Part shown: positions 18,302-29,870 of the stretch, in pieces
Position numbering within the stretch: position 1 is the first letter of the stretch
Layout: every line of letters begins with the position of its first letter
NCBI GenBank assembly: GCA_951813555.1
Contig: OX638344.1
Coordinates: forward strand, 2,323,076-2,387,075
Source: an uncultured Acidimicrobiales bacterium
GTDB taxonomy: Bacteria > Actinomycetota > Acidimicrobiia > Acidimicrobiales > Bin134
DNA: 64,000 nucleotides
Direction: 5' to 3'
Notes under the pieces: model-generated
Told to the model about the DNA's origin: nothing
Databases searched by the model: none
The model's input: the letters and a program-made list of their open reading frames with translations, nothing else
Position numbers and translations under genes: made by a program

Positions 18302-19399
18302 ATGGCCATCTCCTCTTGGGACGAGTTCCCGGTCCATCAATCCCCCGACTGGATCCGCCACCCGGGCACTTCCGACCGGAACTTCTACGACCGCAACTAC
18401 TTCTGCATGCACGGTTCCAGCGACGAGCTCTTTGCGATCTTCGGCATGGGCCAGTACCCCAATCTGGGTGTTCAAGACGCCTTCTGCTGCGTGCGCCGGG
18501 GCGACGACCACCATGTGGTCCGGGGTTCCCGTCCGCTCACCGACCGAATGGACATGTCGGTGGGCCCCATGCGCATCGAGGTGATCGAACCACTTCAGAA
18601 GGTGCGATTCATCGTGGAGCCCAACGAGCACACCATCGCCATGGATGTGACCTGGGAGGCGTCGATCAGGGCCATCGAGGAGCCCAACCAGTTCATCCGC
18701 AGCGAGGGGCGGGTGGTATTCAACACCCAGCGCTTCGCCCAGCTCGGCCGGTGGGAGGGCACCCTTTCGGTGGGCGGCGAGGATTTCTCGGTGACCCCCG
18801 ATCGCTGGGGCGGCGCCCGCGACCGATCCTGGGGGATCCGCCCCATTGGCGAACCGGAGGGCGACGGCATTCGCCAGGGCGTTAACGTGATGGCGGGGAT
18901 GTGGAACTACTTCCCGATGATGTTCGACGACCACGCCGTGCTCTACATGAACAACGAAAACGACGACGGCAGTCGCAAGCTGGTGGAGGGAAAGCGAGTT
19001 TGGGCCGACGGCCGCCCCGACGAGGACTTGGGCCGTCCCGAGCACGCCCACACCTTCGAGTCGGGCACCCGGGTGCTCACCCACTCCACGATCACCTTTC
19101 CCGAAACTGGAATCGAGATCGATTGCCAACCCCTGCTGGTAAACTTTGTTTCAGTGGGCACTGGATACGGCATGGATGCTGATTGGCGCCACGGCATGTA
19201 CCAGGGGCCCGATCTCGTTTTACAGGGCAAGGTGTTGAGCGTGGAAAAGGAAGTCAAGCCGCTTGGGCAGTATGGCGTTGTGGACCATGTGGCCCGCTAC
19301 AGCTATGAGGGTAACTTGGGCTACGGCCTGTATGAGCATGGTTTCTTCGGGCCGTTCAACCGCTATGGGCTGACCGATGGAGCCGCTGTAGCCCCCTGA
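18302..19399 (+). CDS. Conserved hypothetical protein, possibly CrtC/AttH-like double-lipocalin fold
   Basis: A 365-residue soluble protein with no signal peptide. It is rich in short beta-strand segments and in Trp/Tyr/His/Arg, with stretches such as DRSWGIRPIGEPEG, LGRWEGTLSV and FPMMFDDHAVLYMNNEN. This pattern resembles hydroxyneurosporene-synthase/AttH-type lipocalin-like proteins, which bind or hydrate lipophilic molecules, but the resemblance is impressionistic and no catalytic motif can be named. ATG 18302 is well supported by GAAAGGAAGG just upstream. It is divergent from the SDR of the P450/thiolase module (76-bp shared intergenic region), which suggests shared regulation and a hydrophobic substrate. 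Confidence 0.6.
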   Translation: MAISSWDEFPVHQSPDWIRHPGTSDRNFYDRNYFCMHGSSDELFAIFGMGQYPNLGVQDAFCCVRRGDDHHVVRGSRPLTDRMDMSVGPMRIEVIEPLQKVRFIVEPNEHTIAMDVTWEASIRAIEEPNQFIRSEGRVVFNTQRFAQLGRWEGTLSVGGEDFSVTPDRWGGARDRSWGIRPIGEPEGDGIRQGVNVMAGMWNYFPMMFDDHAVLYMNNENDDGSRKLVEGKRVWADGRPDEDLGRPEHAHTFESGTRVLTHSTITFPETGIEIDCQPLLVNFVSVGTGYGMDADWRHGMYQGPDLVLQGKVLSVEKEVKPLGQYGVVDHVARYSYEGNLGYGLYEHGFFGPFNRYGLTDGAAVAP

Positions 19400-19412
19400 C
19401 CTTTGACCCGCC

Positions 19413-22328
<2,916 letters not shown>

Positions 22329-22417
22329 ACCCAGAGCCGTTTCGCCCCGGTAGCCACCGGCCCACTAGCTTTTCGGGGGCTGACAAAGACGCGGCCTTGA
22401 ACAAAGGAGACCAACCG

Positions 22418-23218
22418 GTGCCCGATGCCATCGTGGAACGAGACAGCCACTCGATCATCATCACCATGAACCGCCCCGAGCGGTACAACGCCCTGTCGGG
22501 GGCGATGATGGTGCGGATGCTGGACGCCTACGAGGAGGCGGACAACAACGACGACATCCGCTGCATCATCGTCACCGGGGCCGGTGGCAACTTCAGCTCG
22601 GGTGCCGATTTGAAGGCCATGAGCGGTGATACAGGCAACTCCGACCCCGAGATAGACCTGGCCGCCCGCCAGGCTGCCGACCCCGAGCTCCACTGGAAGG
22701 CGCTGCTGCGTAGCTACCGGCCCACTAAGCCGATCATCGCCGCAGTGGAAGGCGTAGCCATCGCCGGGGGCACAGAGATACTCCAGGCCATGGACATCCG
22801 GGTGGCCGGGGAGAGCGCCCGATTCGGGGTGTCGGAAGCCCGCTGGTCCCTGTACCCAATGGGCGGCTCCGCGGTGCGGCTGCGTCGTCAGATCCCCTAC
22901 ACCGTCGCCGCCGAGATCCTGCTTACCGGCAAGCACATCACCGCGGCCGAGGCCAGGGACATCGGCCTCATCGGCCATGTGGTCCCCGACGGCCAAGCCC
23001 TGGCCAAGGCCAAGGAGATCGCCGCCACCATCTGCGAGAACGGTCCGCTGGCCGTGGAGGCCATTCTGCGCACCCTGCACGAAACCGATGGCATGACTGA
23101 AGAGGAAGCCCTGGCCCACGAGTTCGAATACGGCTGGAAGGTATTCCAGAGCGATGACGCCAAAGAGGGCCCGCGGGCTTTCAGTGAGAAGCGGAAGCCA
23201 GTCTTCAAGCGGAGATAA
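22418..23218 (+). CDS. Enoyl-CoA hydratase/isomerase (crotonase) family protein
   Basis: A 266-residue crotonase-fold protein acting on CoA thioesters. Oxyanion-hole segments are [11 protein letters not shown] and [11 protein letters not shown], and the C-terminal part has [16 protein letters not shown], a standard crotonase stretch. GTG 22418 is chosen: AAAGGAGA (22403-22410) sits 7 nt upstream and the protein then starts just before the first strand ([16 protein letters not shown]). The upstream in-frame extension is inside gcvP. The exact activity (hydratase, isomerase or hydrolase) cannot be assigned. The next gene starts 2 bp after its stop. Confidence 0.88.
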   Translation: MPDAIVERDSHSIIITMNRPERYNALSGAMMVRMLDAYEEADNNDDIRCIIVTGAGGNFSSGADLKAMSGDTGNSDPEIDLAARQAADPELHWKALLRSYRPTKPIIAAVEGVAIAGGTEILQAMDIRVAGESARFGVSEARWSLYPMGGSAVRLRRQIPYTVAAEILLTGKHITAAEARDIGLIGHVVPDGQALAKAKEIAATICENGPLAVEAILRTLHETDGMTEEEALAHEFEYGWKVFQSDDAKEGPRAFSEKRKPVFKRR

Positions 23219-23220
23219 GC

Positions 23221-24057
23221 ATGGGGAGCACATCGGGCATTTCGGTTTTCGACGTTCACCACCACGTGGGCGACGCCTCTGGCGCACTGGGCCTGCCTCC
23301 CGAAGAGGCCCCCGATCCCAAGGCCTATGCCGCGCTGGAGCTGGCCAAACGCATCGAGATCATGGACGCCGGCGGCATCGACCAGGCCGCGGTGATCCCC
23401 GGCCACGGCTACCTGCGGCCCAACGGCCACACCGACACCCAGGCGGTGAACGATCAGATTGCCGCCTACCGCGACGCCACCCCTGATCGTTTCCCGGTGG
23501 CCATCGGCATCGTGGAGCCCCGCGACGGGGAGGTCAGCCTGGCCGAGCTGGAGCGGGCCGCAGGGCCGCTGGGCTTGGCCGGTATGAGCTTTCACACCCG
23601 TTTCCAAGGGGTGAGCATCGACAATCACTGGGTGACGACCTATGTGGGCGCCATGGGCGAACTGGGCCTGCTGCCGGTGATCCACGCGCTGGACGAGACC
23701 GCGGAGGAGTCGCTATGGAAGGTGGGACAGCTCGCCTCCCGCCACCCCGATCTCACCATGCTGGTGCTCGACGGCTACTCCACCCATGAGGGAACCAAGC
23801 ACTGCGGCCACCTGGCCGCCACCTACCCCAATCTTGTGTTCGATTGCAGCCTTTCGTACAATTTCGACTTTATCGCCAACCATGTGCGCCAACACGGCGC
23901 CCACCGCTATGTCTACGGCACCGATCTCTATTCCTGGCCGCTAGGTCAGCGCATCAGCCACATACTGGGCCAATTCTTGGACTCCGACCTGTCCGACGAG
24001 GACAAGGTCGCGATAGCCGGGGGCAATGCCCGTCGCCTATTTGAACTGGACATATGA
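23221..24057 (+). CDS. Amidohydrolase-2 family metal-dependent hydrolase (ACMSD-like)
   Basis: A 278-residue TIM-barrel protein of the amidohydrolase-related group. The metal site begins with FDVHHHVG (about residues 9-16); a strand with GMSFHTRFQG, then LPVIHALDE and a terminal YGTDLYSWPLG segment supply the remaining ligand positions. Relatives decarboxylate or hydrolyse aromatic and alicyclic acids. It is tightly linked to the crotonase upstream (2-bp gap) and overlaps the next gene at ATGA. Crotonase plus amidohydrolase suggests ring-cleavage or acyl-CoA hydrolysis steps. Confidence 0.83.
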   Translation: MGSTSGISVFDVHHHVGDASGALGLPPEEAPDPKAYAALELAKRIEIMDAGGIDQAAVIPGHGYLRPNGHTDTQAVNDQIAAYRDATPDRFPVAIGIVEPRDGEVSLAELERAAGPLGLAGMSFHTRFQGVSIDNHWVTTYVGAMGELGLLPVIHALDETAEESLWKVGQLASRHPDLTMLVLDGYSTHEGTKHCGHLAATYPNLVFDCSLSYNFDFIANHVRQHGAHRYVYGTDLYSWPLGQRISHILGQFLDSDLSDEDKVAIAGGNARRLFELDI

Positions 24058-25925
24058 TGAAGCACCCAAGACAAATCCGATGGATCTTCAGCGCCTTGGT
24101 GGCTCTGGCCTTGGCAGCCGGTGCATGCGGAACCGCACCGGGCAGCGACTCCGATAGCGTCGTCACCACCGACCTGAGCGAGGTATTGCCCGACGGTTTG
24201 TTCGAGGCCCTGGAGAACGTGGCCAATCCTCCGGCCGCGCCGACTCCTGCGCCGACCCCGGCTGAAGCGCAGCCGGGCGAACCGATGGAAGCGCTAGTTC
24301 CCGCCCAGGCCGACACCGAGACCGAAACCGAGTTGTCCGAAGAAGAGCTGCTGAGACTGCGCGACGAGGCATTCGTGGACTTCTCCCGTTGCATCCGCGA
24401 CGAAGGGTTCCCCGACTTCCCCGATATCGACAGCTCCCAGATCTTCGACCAGGCCTCGTTCCTTAGAGCCATGCAGGAGGCCGGTGTGAGCTTCACCCAG
24501 CCGGGCTTGGCCTCGGCCCTCCAGGCCTGCGCCAGCGTTTTCAGCGAGCTCATCGCCTTGGCCCCCCAGCAGGACACCAACGCCCAGCAGGTGGAGCGGG
24601 AGGAGAACGCGCTGGCCTTCTCCCAGTGCATGCGCGACCAGGGAGTGGACGACTTCCCCGATCCCGACTTCAACCAATATCCCAACACCGGCTTCCCCGG
24701 ACAGGGCGATGGCTCCGGCGCAACCTCCGAGATCCAAGCGGAGTTGAGAGTGTGCTTGCCGGTGATTGGGGGAGCGGAGCCCAACCAAGCCGCCGCTCCG
24801 GCTCCCGAAACCCCCACCCCATCGGCGCCGACCGCCGCACCAGCCACCCAGGGCGCCACCAGCACCGAGAGCGCCACCAGCACCCAGGTCCCCGCGCCGA
24901 GAAACGACGGCGTGACTATGCCTTCGGCCTCTTATTCGGCCGCCGAGAGGATCCTGCGCGACACCGAAGAGCTGAACACCGCCGAAGTGGTGCGGCGCGA
25001 CCTGATCGACACCGAGGAGTTCAACGGCACGCTGGGATTCGGCGATCCCGAACCGCTGTACACCAACACCTCGGGGATCGTCACCGGACTCTTGCCCGAA
25101 GAGGGCGAAGTGCTCGATGTGGGTGCCACGCTCTTCGAGGTGAACAGCTATCCGGTCGTGCTCTTGCGGGGAGAGCGCCCCATGTATCGGCCCTTCCAGA
25201 GCCAAATGGAAGACGGTCCCGATGTGGTGCAGCTCGAGCAGGCGCTGGCCGACATGGAGATTCCCGGCTGGGAGGAGATGACCGTCAACGAGAACTTCAC
25301 CCCGGTCACCGAGGATGTGGTGCAGGAGTGGCAGAACCGCTTGGGGGTGGATGAGACCGGCATAATCGACATGGGCTTCGTGGTGTTCATCGAAGAGCCC
25401 TTCCGCATCTCGTCGGTGAACGTCGCGGTAGGCCAGCAGTTGGGGCCCCAGGCGGCCGCCTTCTCCATCACCGGCCAGTATCAGGAAATTGTCAGCAATA
25501 TCGACCCCGGCGATGCCGAGATCGTGAACGAGCTGGACGACGTGCAAGTCGAGCTGCCCGACGGCCGGGTCAGCCCGGGCGTTGTTTCAGAGGTGGCCAG
25601 GGTGGCCAAGCGGCTGCCCAACGCGCAGACTGGCGGGCTGGCTGATCCCACCATCGAGGTCATCATCATTTTGCTGGACGAGGAGGCTTCTGCCCGCTTC
25701 GATGCTGCTCCAGTCAAGTGGACCATCACCAAGGAGGTAACCCCGGATGCCTTGGTGGTGCCCGCATCGGCGCTGATCGCCACGGTCAACGGCGGCTTCG
25801 CCGTGGAGGTGGTTGTCGACGGGTCGACGACCTTGGTGCCGGTTGAGGTGGGAACCTTCGTTGATGCCTTTGTCGAGATCACCGACGGCGACCTCGAAGC
25901 GGGCGACCTGGTGCGCATCCCCTAA
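24054..25925 (+). CDS. Efflux periplasmic-adaptor (MacA/HlyD-like) lipoprotein with duplicated Cys modules and a peptidoglycan-binding-like domain
   Basis: A 623-residue exported lipoprotein (lipobox LAAGAC, Cys25). After a Pro/Thr/Ala linker come two copies of a small actinobacterial extracellular motif, FSRCIRDEGFPDFPD (110-124) and FSQCMRDQGVDDFPD (189-203), each followed about 42-46 residues later by a partner Cys (159; 234). A second low-complexity linker (240-290) leads to an adaptor core (VVRRDLIDTEEFNGTLGFG; GIVTGLLPEEGEVLDVGATLFEV), a PGB-like domain (about 388-445) and beta-barrel/membrane-proximal domains to the end. It couples to the ABC ATPase/permease downstream. The start overlaps the amidohydrolase stop (ATGA). 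Confidence 0.85.
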   Translation: MMKHPRQIRWIFSALVALALAAGACGTAPGSDSDSVVTTDLSEVLPDGLFEALENVANPPAAPTPAPTPAEAQPGEPMEALVPAQADTETETELSEEELLRLRDEAFVDFSRCIRDEGFPDFPDIDSSQIFDQASFLRAMQEAGVSFTQPGLASALQACASVFSELIALAPQQDTNAQQVEREENALAFSQCMRDQGVDDFPDPDFNQYPNTGFPGQGDGSGATSEIQAELRVCLPVIGGAEPNQAAAPAPETPTPSAPTAAPATQGATSTESATSTQVPAPRNDGVTMPSASYSAAERILRDTEELNTAEVVRRDLIDTEEFNGTLGFGDPEPLYTNTSGIVTGLLPEEGEVLDVGATLFEVNSYPVVLLRGERPMYRPFQSQMEDGPDVVQLEQALADMEIPGWEEMTVNENFTPVTEDVVQEWQNRLGVDETGIIDMGFVVFIEEPFRISSVNVAVGQQLGPQAAAFSITGQYQEIVSNIDPGDAEIVNELDDVQVELPDGRVSPGVVSEVARVAKRLPNAQTGGLADPTIEVIIILLDEEASARFDAAPVKWTITKEVTPDALVVPASALIATVNGGFAVEVVVDGSTTLVPVEVGTFVDAFVEITDGDLEAGDLVRIP

Positions 25926-25930
25926 TGCCG

Positions 25931-25949
25931 GTACGGCCCCGAGCCGTAC
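25931..25949 (+). other. Small hairpin between adaptor and ABC ATPase genes
   Basis: GTACGGC-CCCGA-GCCGTAC is a 7-bp perfect stem with a 5-nt loop in the 45-bp gap. It has no T-tract. It may tune expression of the downstream ABC genes or be incidental. Confidence 0.3.
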
Positions 25950-25970
25950 AGCAACTAGAGGCGAGTCCTG

Positions 25971-26708
25971 ATGACGATTGAGCCCCGGAAAGTGCTGGAG
26001 CTACACCAGGTGGCGAAGCACTATCCGGGCTCGCCGCCGGTCCGGGCATTGGACGGCGTCGACGTCACCATTCGGGCGGGCGAGCTGGTGGCAGTGGTCG
26101 GCCCCTCGGGGTCGGGCAAGAGCACCATGTTGAACATCATGGGGGCACTGGACCGCCCCAGTTCCGGCGAGGTGGTGGTGGACGGTCAAAGGCTCTCCGA
26201 CCTGGCCGACCGCGAGGTGGCCGGGGTGCGGGGCCACCGCATCGGGTTCGTATTCCAGCAGTTCCACCTGTTGGAGGGGCTGTCTGCCCTCGACAACGTG
26301 GCCACCGGCAACCTCTACCAGGGATTCAGTCTCCGCTGGAGGAGACAGATGGCCCGCGAGGTGCTGGAACGAGTCGGACTTGGCCACCGAATGAAACAGC
26401 GGCCCGGCAAGCTCTCCGGAGGTGAACGCCAACGGGTGGCCATCGCCCGAGCGTTGGTGGGCGACCCGGCCATCGTGCTGGCTGATGAGCCCACCGGCAA
26501 CCTCGATTCGCAGAACACTGAGGAGATCGTGGAGCTGTTCTTGGAGCTGAACCGGGCCGGTTCCACCATCGTGATCATCACCCACGATCGGGATTTGGCC
26601 GACCGGATGCCCCGGTCGGTGGCCATTCTCGACGGCCTCATCAGCCACGATTCGGGAGAACATCAGCCCAACCCCGGGGCCAGCGGCGACGATTCGGCGA
26701 AAGCCTGA
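25971..26708 (+). CDS. MacB/LolD-type ABC transporter ATPase
   Basis: A 245-residue ATPase with Walker [11 protein letters not shown]-loop FVFQQFHLL, signature [15 protein letters not shown], Walker [13 protein letters not shown] and H-loop THDRD. This is the full set of the MacB/LolD/FtsE group, which drives mechanotransmission rather than substrate channelling. It forms a unit with the FtsX-like permease that starts 1 bp after its stop, and with the adaptor lipoprotein upstream. The C-terminal ~15 residues are hydrophilic and variable. Likely cargo: a lipoprotein, peptide or small toxic molecule; unknown. Confidence 0.94.
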   Translation: MTIEPRKVLELHQVAKHYPGSPPVRALDGVDVTIRAGELVAVVGPSGSGKSTMLNIMGALDRPSSGEVVVDGQRLSDLADREVAGVRGHRIGFVFQQFHLLEGLSALDNVATGNLYQGFSLRWRRQMAREVLERVGLGHRMKQRPGKLSGGERQRVAIARALVGDPAIVLADEPTGNLDSQNTEEIVELFLELNRAGSTIVIITHDRDLADRMPRSVAILDGLISHDSGEHQPNPGASGDDSAKA

Positions 26709-26709
26709 G

Positions 26710-27954
26710 ATGGCTAGCAGAAAGCGGCGAATCCGCGACGGCCCGTCGGGCTCTTCTCGCAGCAAGCTGCGAATCCGCGATTCCCTGTCGCTGGGCACGC
26801 TGGGGCTGCGAACTCGCAAAGGCCGAACCGCCATGGCCGCCATCGGCATCGCCATCGGCGTGGCCTCTCTCATCGCACTGGTGGGCATCATCAATTCTGG
26901 TGAAGCCGACGCCCAGCGCGATCTGCTGGAACAGGGCATCGACGTATTGGAGCTGACCCCCGGCACCTCCTTTGCCGACGACCCCGATCTGCTGCCGGGA
27001 GCCGCCGCGGCCATCGACACCCACATGCGGGATCTGGTGGATGTGGTGGCCTCCATTCGCCGGGTCCCGGCCACCGTGCGCAAAACCGACTACATACCCG
27101 AAGTAGAGACGGGGGGCATCCGGCTGTTCGCCGTAGAAGAAGACGATTTGGACCTTCTCATCCCGCTGCGGGGCGGAATTGCCCACGGCCGATTCCATGA
27201 TGCAGCCACGGTGCAAGTCCCCGCCGTGGTCCTCGGATCCGACACCGCCGAAGTTCTGGGCTTCGACCAGCTCTACGCCAACCCAACCGTCCACATCTCC
27301 GGCCACGAATTCGCGGTGATTGGCGTCCTTCAACCGTTCACCATCAGCCAGGGGCTGACCTTGAACCGGGCCGCGCTCATTGGATTCTCCGTAGCCGAAG
27401 ACCTCTACGACGCCGACGACAACCCCGAGCGCATCTGGGTGCAGGCTGATCTGGACGTGATCGAGCAGGTCCGGGAGCTACTCCCCCGCCAGGCCAACCC
27501 CGAGGCCCCCGGCGAGGTGGCGGTGTCGTCGCTCGACCTAGAGGCCCGAGAGATCATCAGCGAGAATTTCCAATCGCTGCTCAGCCTGCTGGTGGTGGTC
27601 ATCATCGTGGTGGGGGCCATCGGAGTGGGCAACATCATGCTGATTTCGGTGCTGGAGCGTCGGGGCGAAATAGGGGTGCGCCGAGCCCTGGGGGCCAAGA
27701 GGACCCATATTGCCGCACAATTCCTCATCGAGTCGGTGCTGTTGACCTGGTTCGGCGGGATTATGGGAATCGTCCTTGGGTTGGCTGTGGTAGCTGTGGT
27801 CATCCAAGTGCTGAACTGGCCCTTCACTATCGAGGTCTCGTTCATCGCCATCGGGCTGGCGGTAACCGTGGGAGTAGGGCTGGTGGCCGGGATGTACCCC
27901 TCATGGCGAGCTTCTCGCATGGACCCCGCCGAGGCCGTCCGCCCTGCCGCCTAG
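26710..27954 (+). CDS. FtsX/MacB-type ABC transporter permease
   Basis: A 414-residue permease with the MacB topology: an Arg-rich cytosolic N-terminus, a first membrane helix (MAAIGIAIGVASLIALVGI), a large extracytoplasmic domain to about residue 290, then three C-terminal helices starting at LLSLLVVVIIVVGAIGVGNIML. The conserved ERRGEIGVRRALGAKR coupling segment follows the second helix. It completes a tripartite-like export system with the adaptor lipoprotein and ATPase. There is no outer-membrane channel, in keeping with a monoderm envelope. Confidence 0.93.
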   Translation: MASRKRRIRDGPSGSSRSKLRIRDSLSLGTLGLRTRKGRTAMAAIGIAIGVASLIALVGIINSGEADAQRDLLEQGIDVLELTPGTSFADDPDLLPGAAAAIDTHMRDLVDVVASIRRVPATVRKTDYIPEVETGGIRLFAVEEDDLDLLIPLRGGIAHGRFHDAATVQVPAVVLGSDTAEVLGFDQLYANPTVHISGHEFAVIGVLQPFTISQGLTLNRAALIGFSVAEDLYDADDNPERIWVQADLDVIEQVRELLPRQANPEAPGEVAVSSLDLEAREIISENFQSLLSLLVVVIIVVGAIGVGNIMLISVLERRGEIGVRRALGAKRTHIAAQFLIESVLLTWFGGIMGIVLGLAVVAVVIQVLNWPFTIEVSFIAIGLAVTVGVGLVAGMYPSWRASRMDPAEAVRPAA

Positions 27955-27987
27955 GTCGGCCCTCCCGCTCTTTCATAGTCTCTGGAC

Positions 27988-29190
27988 ATGACCATCACCC
28001 ACGAGGACTTCCAAGTACGGGCCAAGGAGTTCCTCAAGGCCAATGCCGTGCCCCGCAGCCAGCCACCGGTGGAGTGGACCGAGGAATCGCTGGTCGCCGA
28101 GTGCCGCCGATTCCACCAGGCGCTGGCCGACGCCGGGCTGGGGGGCATCACCTATCCGGTGGAGTACGGCGGGCAGGGGCTCGACAAGAGCTACCTCGAG
28201 GTGTTCAACCAGGAGCTGTCCCAATACCAGGTACCGCTGGTGCCCGCGGCCATCTCCCACGGGATGTGCCTGCCGGTGATGAACGACTTCGGCACCGGCG
28301 AGCAAAAGGACCGGCACCAGGCCCGGATCATCCGCTGCGATGAGCTCTGGTGCCAGATGTTCTCCGAGCCCGGTGCCGGCTCCGATGTGGCCTCACTGGC
28401 CACCAGAGCGATCCGCGACGGCGACCAGTGGGTGCTGAACGGCCAGAAGGTGTGGACATCGGGCGCCCAGTACTGCGAGTACGGCCTGTGCGTGGCCCGC
28501 ACCGACCCGGCCCAGCCCAAGCACCGGGGGCTGTCCATGTTCATCGTCGATCTGTCGCTGCCCGGCGTGGACATCCGGCCGCTGCGCCAGATCAACGGGA
28601 GCTCTCACTTCAATGAGATCTATTTGACCGACGTCGGGGTGGGCCACGACTGCCTGGTCGGGGGCGAGGGCAACGGCTGGAACGTGGCCGTGGCCATGCT
28701 CATGTACGAGCGGGTGGCCATCGGAGCCGGGGGCAGCGGAGCCATGTCCCGGTCGATGGGCAGCGCCAGGCTCATCGATGAGGCCCGCCGGCAGGGCCGC
28801 GACGGCGACCCGGTGGTGCGCAACGCAATTGCCGACCTCTACATCCGCGAGCGCATCCAGAAGTTCATCGGCATGAGGATCCGCCAAGCCACCGAATCGG
28901 GGAAGGCCCCCGGCCCGGAGGGCTCCATCGCCAAGCTGAACGCGGCCATCTTGAGCCGCCGTGCTTCCGACATTGCCATCGAGTTGGTCGGACCGTCCGG
29001 CCAAGCCTGGAATGCCTTAGACGAAGACGCCGATGAATGGGCCAGTGCCGTGATCGGCGCCCCGGCCATGGCCATCGCCGGGGGCACCAACGAGGTGCAG
29101 CGCAACATCATCGGCGAGCGGGTGCTGGGCCTGCCCAAAGAGCCCGACCCCTTCAAGGGCCAGCCCTGGGAGGAAGTCCCCCGCTCCTAG
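27988..29190 (+). CDS. Acyl-CoA dehydrogenase
   Basis: A 400-residue FAD flavoprotein that makes an alpha,beta double bond in an acyl-CoA. It has the FAD/substrate-loop segment WCQMFSEPGAGSDVASL, the middle beta-domain (NGQKVWTSGAQYCEYG) and the C-terminal GGTNEVQRNIIGERVLGLP that contacts the neighbouring subunit's FAD. Length and domains are complete. It stands alone after the MacAB set (33-bp gap), and its TAG stop shares the palindrome CTAG (29187-29190) with the convergent coaE gene. Similar enzymes act on branched or cyclic acyl-CoAs as well as straight chains. Confidence 0.93.
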   Translation: MTITHEDFQVRAKEFLKANAVPRSQPPVEWTEESLVAECRRFHQALADAGLGGITYPVEYGGQGLDKSYLEVFNQELSQYQVPLVPAAISHGMCLPVMNDFGTGEQKDRHQARIIRCDELWCQMFSEPGAGSDVASLATRAIRDGDQWVLNGQKVWTSGAQYCEYGLCVARTDPAQPKHRGLSMFIVDLSLPGVDIRPLRQINGSSHFNEIYLTDVGVGHDCLVGGEGNGWNVAVAMLMYERVAIGAGGSGAMSRSMGSARLIDEARRQGRDGDPVVRNAIADLYIRERIQKFIGMRIRQATESGKAPGPEGSIAKLNAAILSRRASDIAIELVGPSGQAWNALDEDADEWASAVIGAPAMAIAGGTNEVQRNIIGERVLGLPKEPDPFKGQPWEEVPRS

Positions 29191-29798
29191 CCCCCAGCTA
29201 GCTCAGCCCACACCCGGTTGACAGCCGCGGCCAGCTGGTCGGGGCTGCCGTCGTTGACGATCACATGGTCGGCCAAAGCCCGGCGCTGGGCATCGGTGGC
29301 CTGGCTGGCCATGCGGGCCCGGGCCTGATCCTCGGTGAGGCCCCGCTCCAAAAGCCGGGGCAAGCGCACCTCCTCAGGGGCTTCCACCACCACCACGACG
29401 GTGTAGCCCCGCCCCGACTCCAGCTGCCCGAGCCGGCTCTCAGCCAACACCGCCATGTCCAACACAACTACCCCCTCCTGTCCCCCTTCAGCCAACGCTT
29501 GGAGCTGGCTGTCCAGCTCGGCATTTATGGCCGGGTGGCTGATTGCCTCCAGAGCGGCCAGCCGGTCAGATCGGCCGAATACCTCTGCGGCCACCTTCGC
29601 CCGGTCGATGCTGCCGCTGTCGTCCAAGATGCCCGGCCCGAAGGCGTCTATCACCCCCTGCTCGGCTCGACCACCGGGAGCCAGCACCTCCCGCCCGATG
29701 GCGTCGACGTCGACTACGGCCGCGCCCAACTCGGCGAACCGGTCCGCGGCGGTGGACTTGCCTGCCCCAATCCCCCCGGTGAGTCCCACCACCAGCAT
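29187..29798 (-). CDS. coaE: Dephospho-CoA kinase
   Basis: A 203-residue P-loop kinase that phosphorylates the 3'-hydroxyl of dephospho-CoA, the last step of CoA biosynthesis. Motifs are Walker A LTGGIGAGKST at the N-terminus, VVDVDAIGREV (substrate/metal region), the acceptor-site helix and LIERGL-like LLERGLTEDQARARM in the lid. ATG 29798 places the P-loop at residues 6-14 as expected; the longer frame to 29861 adds nothing. The location beside three acyl-CoA dehydrogenases is apt but probably incidental. Its stop overlaps that of the convergent gene. Confidence 0.95.
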   Translation of the reverse strand: MLVVGLTGGIGAGKSTAADRFAELGAAVVDVDAIGREVLAPGGRAEQGVIDAFGPGILDDSGSIDRAKVAAEVFGRSDRLAALEAISHPAINAELDSQLQALAEGGQEGVVVLDMAVLAESRLGQLESGRGYTVVVVVEAPEEVRLPRLLERGLTEDQARARMASQATDAQRRALADHVIVNDGSPDQLAAAVNRVWAELAGG

Positions 29799-29870
29799 GG
29801 CCGAGAGGCTACCCGCCTCCTGGGCAGTCCTGGATAGCCCGACTCGGGCCGGGGCTGGCACACTAGGCCT

